A stretch of DNA of 14,681 bases from an uncultured Ruminococcus sp. (GCA_937894495.1 CALCRR010000069.1:1-14681), one strand, 5' to 3'; positions 8,365 through 14,608 are shown, numbered from the stretch's first letter. Program-made: numbers and translations. Notes: generated by a model from the sequence alone, not told the origin.

Positions 8365-8403
8365 GAAAAAACACCTCTGTCAGTTTTCTGACAAAGGTGT
8401 TTT
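8365..8403 (-). terminator. Intrinsic terminator of the leuC-leuD operon (minus strand)
   Basis: AAAACACCT (8368-8376) pairs with AGGTGTTTT (8395-8403), and TGTCAG (8378-8383) with CTGACA (8388-8393). One mismatch separates the helices and the loop is 4 nt. Read on the minus strand, a U-run follows (complement of the A-run at 8366-8371). It lies 29 bases beyond the leuD stop codon and faces the protease terminator. Confidence 0.88.
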
Positions 8404-8431
8404 GAATATTACTATTATATCGCCGCCGCGC

Positions 8432-8911
8432 TTATTTAAGCGAGTTCAGCAGACCGTTCTTGTTGATGATATTAATGAGGAATTCTGGGAATGACTGTCC
8501 CTGATAGGTCTCATTCCTGGTCTTGTTGGTAATAACGCCGCTGTCGAAGTCTATCTCCACCTCGTCGCCGTTCTCTATCTTCTCGGCAGCCTCGTCACAC
8601 TCGATGATAGGCAGACCTATGTTTATAGCGTTTCTGTAGAATATCCTTGCAAATGATTTTGCGATAACGCAGGATATGCCGCTAGCCTTTATCGAAGCAG
8701 GTGCGTGCTCCCTCGAAGAGCCGCAGCCGAAGTTTGCCTTTGCCACCATGATATCGCCCTTCTGCACGTTTTTGGCAAAATCAATGTCGATATCCTCCAT
8801 GCAGTGCTGTGCCAGCTCCTCCATATTGGCGGTGTTTAAATATCTCGCAGGGATAATAACGTCGGTATCAACGTTGTCTCCGTATTTATGTACCTTTCCG
8901 CAAGCCTTCAT
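8432..8911 (-). CDS. leuD: 3-isopropylmalate dehydratase small subunit LeuD
   Basis: This is the small (swivel-domain) subunit of isopropylmalate isomerase. With LeuC it converts 2-isopropylmalate to 3-isopropylmalate in leucine synthesis in the cytoplasm. The 159-residue length is that of the shorter LeuD/HacB type. It has the N-terminal segment GDNVDTDVIIPARYL, the substrate-loop motif FGCGSSREHA at residues 61-70, and AKSFARIFYRNAINIGLP. AAAGGAG lies about 8 bases before the ATG. It is the last gene of the leuC operon, 36 bases after the unknown 131-aa gene, and a terminator follows. Confidence 0.95.
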   Translation of the reverse strand: MKACGKVHKYGDNVDTDVIIPARYLNTANMEELAQHCMEDIDIDFAKNVQKGDIMVAKANFGCGSSREHAPASIKASGISCVIAKSFARIFYRNAINIGLPIIECDEAAEKIENGDEVEIDFDSGVITNKTRNETYQGQSFPEFLINIINKNGLLNSLK

Positions 8912-8947
8912 AATGAAAACTCCTTTCGTTGATTTATCTTTAAAAAT

Positions 8948-9343
8948 TCAGGCATTTTTATAATTGGGCGCACTGAACACGTTCTCGCCCGCCGCCTGAC
9001 GCCGCAGCTCGTCATATATCTGTTCAAGATAAGCCGTATCTATCTCGTCCTTGTTACGGGTGATAAAATAGCATATCTTAGCCTTGCCGAACAGACCCGA
9101 TTTAGCCAGCACATACACAGACTTGCCGTTTATGTTGTCGGTGTAGACGTTGTTGAAGCCCTTTTTGTCGATAAGGCTCTGGGTCTGGTCAACAGTAAAA
9201 GCGTTGCCAAGGCGCAGCGACTCGATATATTCATCGACCTTCGCCATTCTCTGGGAGTCGTTGAGCTTTGAGCCGTATTTTCTTGTGATGATACTGGTTA
9301 TGGTATCATAGAAGATCTCGCTTATATAATTCTTCATATACAT
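8948..9343 (-). CDS. Unknown 131-aa protein encoded between leuC and leuD
   Basis: I do not recognise this protein. It is soluble-looking, with no signal peptide or membrane helix, and about evenly mixed in charge. The N-terminal half is predicted mainly helical (ISEIFYDTITSIITRKYG, then RMAKVDEYIESLRLG). The middle has alternating hydrophobic and polar residues (GKSVYVLAKSGLFGKAKICYFI) that suggest a small beta sheet, followed by a helix with YLEQIYDELRRQ. It sits 23 bases after leuC and 36 before leuD on the same strand, so it should be cotranscribed with both. Two starts are possible: Met at 9343 or the in-frame Met at 9337. The AAAGG site upstream gives 4 or 10 bases of spacing, so I cannot decide between them. 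A role linked to leucine synthesis is only suggested by position. Confidence 0.8.
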   Translation of the reverse strand: MYMKNYISEIFYDTITSIITRKYGSKLNDSQRMAKVDEYIESLRLGNAFTVDQTQSLIDKKGFNNVYTDNINGKSVYVLAKSGLFGKAKICYFITRNKDEIDTAYLEQIYDELRRQAAGENVFSAPNYKNA

Positions 9344-9366
9344 TCAGCCTTTCAGCTTAAATTAGA

Positions 9367-10629
9367 TCACAGTACCTCTGTGGGCTGTGCGATCCTTCCT
9401 GCAATGGCAGAGGCAGCAGCCACGTATGGCGAGGCGAGATATACCTCGCTTTCGGGGTGTCCCATTCTTCCCACAAAGTTTCTGTTGGTGGTAGCTACTG
9501 CTTTCTCACCTGCTGCAAGTATGCCCATATGTCCGCCGAGACATGGACCGCAGGTAGGCGCCGAAACAGCGCAGCCCGAATTTATGAATATCTCCAGCAG
9601 CCCCTCTTTAAGAGCTGTGAGATAGATGTTCTGTGTAGCAGGGATAATAATGCACCTTACATGGTCAGCGACCCTCTTGCCCTTTAGTATCTCAGCCGCA
9701 GCCCTCAGATCCTCGATCCTGCCGTTGGTGCATGAGCCGATGACCACCTGGTCGATCTTAACCTCGGGTATATCATCAAAGGTCCTTGCGTTCTCAGGCA
9801 GATGGGGGAAAGCCACAGTGGGCTTTATCTCGCCAAGGTCAATGGTATACTCCTCGTCATACTCAGCGTCGGCGTCAGCCTCATACACCTTATACTCCCT
9901 GTCGGTCCTGCCCTTCAAATACTCCTTAGTTACCTCGTCAACAGCAAAAATGCCGTTTTTAGCACCAGCCTCGATAGCCATGTTAGCCATGCAGAGCCTA
10001 TCCTCCATAGTCAGGTTTTTAAGCCCCTCGCCCGAAAACTCCATAGAGCGGTAAAGTGCGCCGTCAACACCGATCATGCCGATGATGTGGAGTATAACGT
10101 CTTTAGCCGAGCTGTACTTGGGCAGCTTGCCCACTATGTTGAACTTTATAGCCGACGGCACCTTGAACCAGGTCTTGCCTGCCGCCATGCCAGCGCACAT
10201 ATCGGTGGAGCCTACACCTGTTGAGAATGCGCCCAGTGCGCCGTATGTACAGGTGTGTGAGTCAGCGCCGATAACAGCGTCACCGGGTACTACCAGACCT
10301 TTTTCGGGCAGCAGTGCGTGCTCGATACCAACATCGCCCACATCGTAGTAATGTGTAACATCATACTTCTCGGCAAACTCTCTGCACTGCTTGCACTGTG
10401 CAGCCGCCTTTATATCCTTGTTAGGTGTGAAGTGGTCCATCACCATAGTTATTTTATCTTTGTCGAAGATCTCGCTGAAACCAGCCTTGTTGAACTCGTT
10501 TATAGCAACGGGAGTTGTAACATCGTTGCCCAGCACCAGGTCAAGATCAGCCATAATGAGCTGTCCGGCCCTGACCTCGTCGAGTCCTGCATGGGCTGCA
10601 AGTATCTTCTGAGTCATAGTCATACCCAT
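9367..10629 (-). CDS. leuC: 3-isopropylmalate dehydratase large subunit LeuC
   Basis: This is the aconitase-superfamily large subunit of isopropylmalate isomerase, partner of LeuD. It carries a [4Fe-4S] cluster. With the start chosen here the protein is 420 residues, the normal length of the LeuC/HacA type. Cluster ligands are visible as Cys300 in IGSCTNGR and Cys360 and Cys363 in PTCGPCLGG. GADSHTCTYGALGAFSTGVGS and GHPESEVYLASP are further family segments. The reading frame stays open for 17 more codons upstream. However, AAGGAGAG lies 7 bases before the Met at 10629, and the extension would overlap the promoter. Met residues 3 and 5 are alternative starts with poorer spacing. It is the first gene of the leuC-orf-leuD operon. 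Confidence 0.95.
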   Translation of the reverse strand: MGMTMTQKILAAHAGLDEVRAGQLIMADLDLVLGNDVTTPVAINEFNKAGFSEIFDKDKITMVMDHFTPNKDIKAAAQCKQCREFAEKYDVTHYYDVGDVGIEHALLPEKGLVVPGDAVIGADSHTCTYGALGAFSTGVGSTDMCAGMAAGKTWFKVPSAIKFNIVGKLPKYSSAKDVILHIIGMIGVDGALYRSMEFSGEGLKNLTMEDRLCMANMAIEAGAKNGIFAVDEVTKEYLKGRTDREYKVYEADADAEYDEEYTIDLGEIKPTVAFPHLPENARTFDDIPEVKIDQVVIGSCTNGRIEDLRAAAEILKGKRVADHVRCIIIPATQNIYLTALKEGLLEIFINSGCAVSAPTCGPCLGGHMGILAAGEKAVATTNRNFVGRMGHPESEVYLASPYVAAASAIAGRIAQPTEVL

Positions 10630-10668
10630 ATAATATCTCTCCTTGATAAATAAATTATACACATTAAT

Positions 10669-10697
10669 ATTATAACTCATTTTTCCAAAATTGTAAA
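10669..10697 (-). promoter_or_regulatory. Sigma-A promoter of the leuC operon
   Basis: Read on the minus strand, TTTACA (10697-10692) and TATAAT (10674-10669) are separated by 17 bp, 11 of 12 to consensus. A start near 10662 leaves about 33 nt before the leuC ATG. That is too short for a T-box or leader-peptide attenuator. A second TATAAT lies at 10659-10654 but has no good -35. An 11-bp near-direct repeat (TTGTGCGTTTT at 10708-10718, TTGTGCATTTT at 10741-10751) lies just upstream and could be a regulator site. Confidence 0.75.
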
Positions 10698-10864
10698 GTA
10701 GTTTTTATTGTGCGTTTTAAACTAATTATTAACCAATTTGTTGTGCATTTTTAGCAATGCTTGTTTCATTAATTACCTGGTATCTTAAACCTTTTTGGCG
10801 AGATAATAGTATCAGCTAAAGATAAACAAAGCTGTATCAAAAAGCGCAGAAAGGAGCTGAGAAT

Positions 10865-11038
10865 ATGGTAATAAAGCCGCTGATGTCGGGCATATCAATG
10901 GGCATAACCGCAGGCACCCTTGCCTTCACCATTGCAAGGAGCACAGCCAAGCAGAAGAAAAAGCTGAAAACCAAGGCAGGCAAGGCTTTGCAGGCGGTGG
11001 GCGATTTTGTAGACGGCATATCGGATATGCTCAAATAA
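10865..11038 (+). CDS. 57-aa small hypothetical protein, probably membrane-associated
   Basis: This small gene starts with ATG behind a strong ribosome-binding site (AAAGGAG, 10850-10856) with 8-base spacing. It encodes 57 residues. Residues about 5-24 are weakly hydrophobic and Gly/Ala/Ile-rich (GISMGITAGTLAFTIA). A lysine cluster follows at 29-38 (KQKKKLKTKAGK), then an amphipathic helix to the end. The layout resembles a short single-pass or surface-bound membrane protein with a basic cytoplasmic flank, loosely like YtxH-type proteins. No family assignment is made. It is divergent from leuC. I found no convincing promoter in the 170 bases before it. Heptamer repeats begin directly after its stop codon. 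Confidence 0.6.
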   Translation: MVIKPLMSGISMGITAGTLAFTIARSTAKQKKKLKTKAGKALQAVGDFVDGISDMLK

Positions 11039-11066
11039 GAGGCAAGAGGCAAGAAGCAAGAGGCAA
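11039..11066 (+). repeat. Heptamer tandem repeat GAGGCAA x4
   Basis: Four 7-bp units in tandem: GAGGCAA, GAGGCAA, GAAGCAA, GAGGCAA. The array starts at the base directly after the stop codon of the 57-aa gene. The same unit recurs at 14617-14644. The reverse complement of the unit is found in diverged form at 11118-11144. Confidence 0.85.
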
Positions 11067-11132
11067 GATCAAGGTGCGCCTTCGGCGGATCTTTTGTCTG
11101 TTTGAGGGCGCAGTTTTCTTGCTTTTTGCTTC
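11053..11132. repeat. 80-bp imperfect inverted repeat containing heptamer sequence
   Basis: The outer arms at 11053-11067 and 11118-11132 pair over 15 positions (13 Watson-Crick plus 2 G-U in RNA). An inner pair, TGCGCC (11075-11080) and GGCGCA (11107-11112), is nested inside. A smaller alternative hairpin, AAGATC (11065-11070) with GATCTT (11088-11093) enclosing CGCC-TTC-GGCG, is followed by TTTTG and could end the 57-aa gene transcript. The element looks like a folded intergenic repeat. It encodes nothing and has no visible target-site duplication. Confidence 0.6.
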
Positions 11133-11222
11133 AATATTCTTGCTTTAAGTGAATTGATCTTTTCGCAAAAAGTGAGCAAGGTGAGCTTATCTCTTACCGT
11201 GTTACATATTTCGCCAAAATGT

Positions 11223-11279
11223 TATATTTTGTTAAAAATAAAAAATAATATATTTTGTTCAAAATTGCTTGACAAAATA
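11223..11279 (+). promoter_or_regulatory. AT-rich upstream region with three TATTTTGT-type sites
   Basis: TATATTTTGTT occurs at 11223-11233 and again at 11249-11259, 26 bp apart. The second copy also forms an 8-bp inverted repeat: TATTTTGT at 11251-11258 with ACAAAATA at 11272-11279. The inverted arm covers part of the -35 box of the following promoter. This could be an operator, or an AT-rich UP element whose repeats are chance. The rest of 11133-11222 shows nothing I can name. Confidence 0.4.
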
Positions 11280-11297
11280 ATAAATATTTGGTATAAT
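11269..11297 (+). promoter_or_regulatory. Perfect consensus sigma-A promoter of the structured leader and cotH-like gene
   Basis: TTGACA (11269-11274) and TATAAT (11292-11297) with a 17-bp spacer match the consensus exactly. The transcription start should be near 11304. No other promoter is visible between here and the lipoprotein start codon at 11596. Confidence 0.88.
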
Positions 11298-11303
11298 ACA
11301 TAA

Positions 11304-11577
11304 AAGTACGGACATTGGTAGTGTTCGTATGTTTGCCGCTGTGTTCTCACAGCAGACAAAAACATGGCAGTGCTCCTGCAGGGGCGCTGTAAATTGGCTG
11401 GCTCACCATGTTTAGGCTTTTTTGGTGAGCAGGGAAGTGATTTATTCGGTTGCGCACCGAAAGAATCATATACTGCCCTCTGGGTTGGGGGCAGACCAGG
11501 AAGCAGAGGTTCACAGCCGTAAGCTTTTACCAGATGACAAGAACCTGTCTGAGTTTGGTCAGACAGGTTTATTTTTT
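11304..11577 (+). ncRNA. Structured leader RNA, candidate riboswitch/attenuator (class unknown)
   Basis: About 270 nt of non-coding RNA lies between a perfect promoter and a strong terminator. Hairpins readable by eye are: 11306-11330 (9 bp); 11332-11360 (6-bp core GCUGUG/CACAGC plus outer UUUG/CAAA); 11368-11389 (9 bp, UGCA loop), enclosed by ACAUGG/CCAUGU (11362-11367 and 11406-11411); an alternative GCUCACC/GGUGAGC (11401-11407 and 11424-11430); 11438-11468 (two helices around a symmetric internal loop); and 11473-11494 (8 bp). Segment 11492-11500 can pair with 11544-11551, the 5' arm of the terminator. The cotH-like ribosome-binding site follows the U-tract within a few bases. The gene can therefore apparently only be transcribed by read-through, so I infer cis regulation. 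I did not find the core motifs of SRP RNA, 6S, tmRNA, RNase P RNA, T-box, or the cobalamin, SAM, lysine, c-di-GMP and c-di-AMP riboswitches. Confidence 0.65.
11542..11577 (+). terminator. Strong terminator in front of the cotH-like gene (attenuator)
   Basis: AACCTGTCTGA (11542-11552) and TCAGACAGGTT (11559-11569) form a perfect 11-bp stem with a 6-nt loop, followed by TTATTTTTT ending at 11577. It stands upstream of a gene, not downstream of one, and 18 bases before its ATG. Confidence 0.93.
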
Positions 11578-11595
11578 GATGAAGGATAAGTAAAT

Positions 11596-13665
11596 ATGAC
11601 AAAGCTTGGGATAAAAATTTTTGCATACATCACAGCGGCAGCGCTTTTAACGGGTACGCTTGGCAGCTGCAGCCTTTCAAACGAAAAAGCGGACAGTAAA
11701 AGTGCCGCCAAAAGCAGCTCGGCGGCTGATAAAAATGCTGAGGGCGCAGCCGAGGAAGCTTCGGCTGAAATGACCGAGCCCCAAGAGCCGGAGGACGTGA
11801 CATTCAGCCTGAAAAGCGGCTTTTACGACAGCGAACAGCAGCTGGAGCTCAGCGCAGATGAGGGACTCAAGATCTACTACACCACCGACGGCAGCGAGCC
11901 CACTGTGGATAGTCAGCTGTATACAGAGCCCATAAAGCTTGAGGACAGAAGCGGTGATGAAAATGTGCTTTCAGCCCAGACGGGCATAAGTGCCGACGGT
12001 GACTATGTGCCAAGGACCAAGGTGAAAAAGTGCAATGTGATAAGGGCTGCCGCCTTTGATGAAAACGGCGTGAGAACCCGGATATGCAGTCATTCATACT
12101 TTATCGGTATCGACAGGCAGGCTGAGTACGGCGATGTTCCCGTTATATCGCTGATGACCGATTTTGATAATTTGTTTGACTACGATACGGGCATTTATGT
12201 GCTGGGCAAGACCCATGAGGAATTTTTAGCCGAAAAACCCGGCAACGCAAGGCTTGACGGCTGGAAGCAGAAGGGCAACTACTCCAACAAAGGCAAGGAG
12301 TGGGAGCGCCCCATGACGGTGGACTACATCACCGCCGACGGCAGCGTGGGCTTTACCCAGGATATGGGCGCAAGGATAATGGGTGCGGCTTCGCGAAACT
12401 CTACCCAGAAAAGCTTCAGGCTCACCGCAAGGGAGGAGTACGGCAAAAAGAATGTGAAGTATGAGTTGATACCCGATAATCAGCGCTCTGACGGCGGGGG
12501 AGTGGTGGATAAGTATAAATCCTTTGTGCTGAGAAACGGCGGCAACGACTGTAACTATGCCAAGCTGAGAGACCCCTTTCTGCAGAGCTTTGCAGACGGC
12601 TTTGACTTTGAGAACCAGCAGGCGACCCCCTGCGTGGTGTACCTGGACGGCGAATACTGGGGAATGTATTCTATCACCGAGGATTACAACGATAATTACA
12701 TACAGAATAACTACGGGATAGACAAGGAAAACGTTGTGATAATAAAATGCAACGAGATAGAAGAGGGCGAGGAGTCGGACTTTGAGCTGTATACACAGCT
12801 TTACGACTTTGTGATGAACTCGGATATGACCGACAGTGAAAATTTTGCCAGAGCAGGGGAGATGATAGACCTGCAGGGGCTTGCGGATTACTGCGCCTTC
12901 AATATCTACATTTACAACCAGGACTGTTTGTTTGATGACAACAACTGGCGTATGTGGAGGGTGAGAGAGCCCGATAACAGCTGTGAGCAGGCTGACGGCA
13001 AATGGCGCATGATGCTCTACGATACCGACTATTCCACAGGTATTTACGGCGCAAATGCCGATGATAACAACATCGACAAGGCGCTGACCAAGAGAAAGAG
13101 CCTTAACGACAAGGACGTCCCCCCTGCGGATATTTTCAGGAAGCTGCTGGATAATGACGAGTTCAGACAAATGCTGGTGATATCGCTGTGCGATATGAGA
13201 AATATAACCTTTGGAAAGGAGAAAATGAACGCCGCCCTTGATAAGCTTGACGGTGTGTACAAGCAGATAGTCCCCGATACCTTCAAGCGCTTCGGTCCCT
13301 CATACAGCGTGGGGGGCTATAGCAGAAATGTCACATCGCTGAGGGAGTTTATGGAGGGGCGGTATGAGTCCTTCCTCTACAGCGTGAATGACAGCTTTGA
13401 CCCGGGCAGGAGAGCCGATGTGACCGTTAAAGCCGACGGCAGCGAAAAGGGCAGGGTATTGCTTAACGGCGACGAGCTGGACCTCAGCCGTGACTTCACA
13501 GGGGAGTATTTCACCGACTATCCCGTGACCCTCACCGCAGAGCCTGCCGAGGGCAGCAGCTTTGCAGGCTGGGAGTATTCGGGCTGCACAGTGGAAGATG
13601 AAACCGATACCGGCATAACCGTCAGCTTTGAGGACGCCTGCGAGATAAAGGCAGTGTTTGAGTAA
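11596..13665 (+). CDS. CotH-kinase-like lipoprotein with chitobiase-type and InlB-repeat-type domains
   Basis: A 689-residue lipoprotein. The signal peptide ends in the lipobox LGSC with Cys25, so it should be lipid-anchored outside the membrane. A Ser/Ala/Glu-rich linker (26-65) follows. Residues about 67-171 resemble a chitobiase/beta-hexosaminidase C-terminal Ig-like domain (IYYTTDGSEPTVDS, YTEPIKL). Residues about 180-570 form a CotH domain. Its signs are GAASRNSTQKSF with Arg267 and Lys272, FVLRNGGND, YLDGEYWGMYSITE, NQDCLFDDNNWRMW with Asp443 and Asn449, and YDTDYSTG with Asp476 and Asp478. CotH of Bacillus is an atypical protein kinase of spore-coat proteins, and the apparent catalytic Asp and metal-binding DTD are retained here. 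The C-terminal ~90 residues resemble a divergent InlB B-repeat (VTLTAEPAEGSSFAGW). Target unknown; extracellular or wall-associated action is inferred. Expression appears controlled by the leader and attenuator before it. The ribosome-binding site is AAGGAT at 11583-11588. Confidence 0.85.
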   Translation: MTKLGIKIFAYITAAALLTGTLGSCSLSNEKADSKSAAKSSSAADKNAEGAAEEASAEMTEPQEPEDVTFSLKSGFYDSEQQLELSADEGLKIYYTTDGSEPTVDSQLYTEPIKLEDRSGDENVLSAQTGISADGDYVPRTKVKKCNVIRAAAFDENGVRTRICSHSYFIGIDRQAEYGDVPVISLMTDFDNLFDYDTGIYVLGKTHEEFLAEKPGNARLDGWKQKGNYSNKGKEWERPMTVDYITADGSVGFTQDMGARIMGAASRNSTQKSFRLTAREEYGKKNVKYELIPDNQRSDGGGVVDKYKSFVLRNGGNDCNYAKLRDPFLQSFADGFDFENQQATPCVVYLDGEYWGMYSITEDYNDNYIQNNYGIDKENVVIIKCNEIEEGEESDFELYTQLYDFVMNSDMTDSENFARAGEMIDLQGLADYCAFNIYIYNQDCLFDDNNWRMWRVREPDNSCEQADGKWRMMLYDTDYSTGIYGANADDNNIDKALTKRKSLNDKDVPPADIFRKLLDNDEFRQMLVISLCDMRNITFGKEKMNAALDKLDGVYKQIVPDTFKRFGPSYSVGGYSRNVTSLREFMEGRYESFLYSVNDSFDPGRRADVTVKADGSEKGRVLLNGDELDLSRDFTGEYFTDYPVTLTAEPAEGSSFAGWEYSGCTVEDETDTGITVSFEDACEIKAVFE

Positions 13666-13690
13666 CAAAATTTTTCGGGGAGCATATAAT
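13662..13690 (+). promoter_or_regulatory. Possible promoter in front of the esterase gene
   Basis: A TATAAT (13685-13690) has GTAACA (13662-13667, 4 of 6 to consensus) 17 bp upstream, overlapping the end of the lipoprotein gene. No terminator lies between the lipoprotein and esterase genes, so the esterase may be both cotranscribed and separately expressed. Confidence 0.4.
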
Positions 13691-13748
13691 GATAATACAG
13701 CTGCTTTGCCCGATTTTATCATACGTGTAAAATACAGGAGGAAACACC

Positions 13749-14519
13749 ATGTCAGAGCTTACAATACGTTATTATTCGCAGTGTATGCACAGAAACACGA
13801 CCTTTCTTATGTATCTGCCCGACGCCGAAACAGCGCAGCAGCAGCGCGAAATAAAAACACTTTTCCTGCTTCACGGCTTTGCCGAGGACGCCCACAACTG
13901 GGTGCCGAGGGAGCTTTCGGACAAATATGGCTTTGCGGTGGTGATACCCAACGGCGAGAACGCTTTCTGGCTTGACAGAGCTTCAACAGGGCACAAATAC
14001 TGCACCATGCTGGGCGAGGAGCTGGTGGGCTATCTGCAAAGGGTGTTCGCCCTTGCCCAAAAAAGGGAGGATACCTACATAATGGGTCTTTCAATGGGCG
14101 GCTTCGGAGCTCTGCATACGGCGTTTTATTACCCCAACGTGTTCTCAAAGGTCACGGCGCTGTCCTCGGCGCTGATAACGGGCGAGGTCGCAAAAATGCA
14201 GGAGGGGGTCGGCAACAGCATTGCCAATTATGAATACTATAAAGAGTGCTTCGGCGAGCCCTCGCAGCTAAAAGGCAGCGATAACGACCCCGAGGAGCTG
14301 GTGAGACGCATTATAAAAAACGGCTCACCAATGCCCGAGATATTTATGAGCTGCGGCACAGAGGATTTTCTGCTGGAGAAAAACCGTGAGTTCCACAGCT
14401 TTCTCAACTCCCGGGGCGTCAAGCACATATACGAGGAGGACAGGGGAGGCCATGACATGGACTTCTGGCAGAGATATGTCCGCAGGTTTATACCTTTGAT
14501 GTTCGCTGCTAGTTGCTAG
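13749..14519 (+). CDS. Alpha/beta-hydrolase esterase (EstA/tributyrin-esterase, CE1-like)
   Basis: This 256-residue alpha/beta hydrolase has a complete catalytic triad. Ser115 lies in GLSMGGFG, Asp206 in SCGTEDFL and His235 in GGHDMDFW. LFLLHGFAEDAHNW near the N-terminus supplies the HG oxyanion region. This pattern is that of the EstA/FrmB/acetyl-xylan-esterase (CE1-like) group, which hydrolyses short acyl esters such as acetyl or feruloyl groups on sugars. The exact substrate cannot be told. No signal peptide is visible, so it is probably cytoplasmic. AGGAGG (13736-13741) lies 7 bases before the ATG. The gap to the lipoprotein gene is 83 bases. The last codons and the TAG stop fall inside a degenerate 7-bp repeat (CTAGTTG CTAGTGG), so the very C-terminus may have been altered by the repeat. 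Confidence 0.88.
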   Translation: MSELTIRYYSQCMHRNTTFLMYLPDAETAQQQREIKTLFLLHGFAEDAHNWVPRELSDKYGFAVVIPNGENAFWLDRASTGHKYCTMLGEELVGYLQRVFALAQKREDTYIMGLSMGGFGALHTAFYYPNVFSKVTALSSALITGEVAKMQEGVGNSIANYEYYKECFGEPSQLKGSDNDPEELVRRIIKNGSPMPEIFMSCGTEDFLLEKNREFHSFLNSRGVKHIYEEDRGGHDMDFWQRYVRRFIPLMFAASC

Positions 14520-14542
14520 TGGTTAGAGTGCTAGGGGCTGGT
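14509..14542 (+). repeat. Degenerate heptamer tract CTAGTTG/CTAGTGG
   Basis: Units CTAGTTG (14509-14515), CTAGTGG (14516-14522), TTAGAGTG (14523-14530), CTAGGGG (14531-14537) and a partial CTGGT run head to tail with mostly 7-bp period. The tract begins inside the esterase gene and contains its stop codon. Confidence 0.65.
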
Positions 14543-14543
14543 C

Positions 14544-14576
14544 TAATTCATAATTCATAATGCATAATTCATAATT
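14544..14576 (+). repeat. Heptamer tandem repeat TAATTCA x4 plus partial
   Basis: Units at 14544-14550, 14551-14557, 14558-14564 (TAATGCA) and 14565-14571, then TAATTG. The period is 7 bp, the sequence is AT-rich, and it is unrelated to the GAGGCAA unit. It lies 24 bases after the esterase stop codon. Confidence 0.85.
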
Positions 14577-14608
14577 GTCCTCACCGGACGGGGTGTTTCC
14601 CCCACCTG

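Noticed and set aside
7745..8374. 209-codon antisense frame across the protease C-terminus
   Set aside because: It runs through the protease terminator hairpin, and its Cys-rich translation mirrors the GCA/GCG Ala codons of the anchor region.
10630..10680. Longer LeuC start giving 437 residues
   Set aside because: The extra 17 codons cover the -10 region of the promoter and lack a ribosome-binding site. AAGGAGAG supports the start at 10629.
11329..11415. A 28-codon reading frame (ATG at 11329, TAG at 11413-11415) inside the structured leader, as a possible leader peptide
   Set aside because: No ribosome-binding site precedes the ATG, there is no run of regulatory codons, and the frame lies across hairpins that explain the sequence better.
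11304..11577. SRP RNA, 6S RNA or cobalamin riboswitch as identity of the leader
   Set aside because: CAGGAAGCAG near 11497 recalls the SRP S-domain, but the GGAA tetraloop context and the closing 5'/3' helix are missing. 6S would need one long rod. GGGAA at 11432 recalls cobalamin elements, but the GGTG/AATCC hairpin and the CCGC-ACTG core are absent.
12226..13170. 314-codon antisense frame within the cotH-like gene
   Set aside because: It overlaps conserved CotH motifs on the coding strand, and its translation has the Val/Leu/His-rich look of a shadow frame.
14585..14608. Terminator for the esterase gene (GGGG/CCCC near 14590-14604)
   Set aside because: The possible stem is only about 4 bp and is not followed by a T-run.
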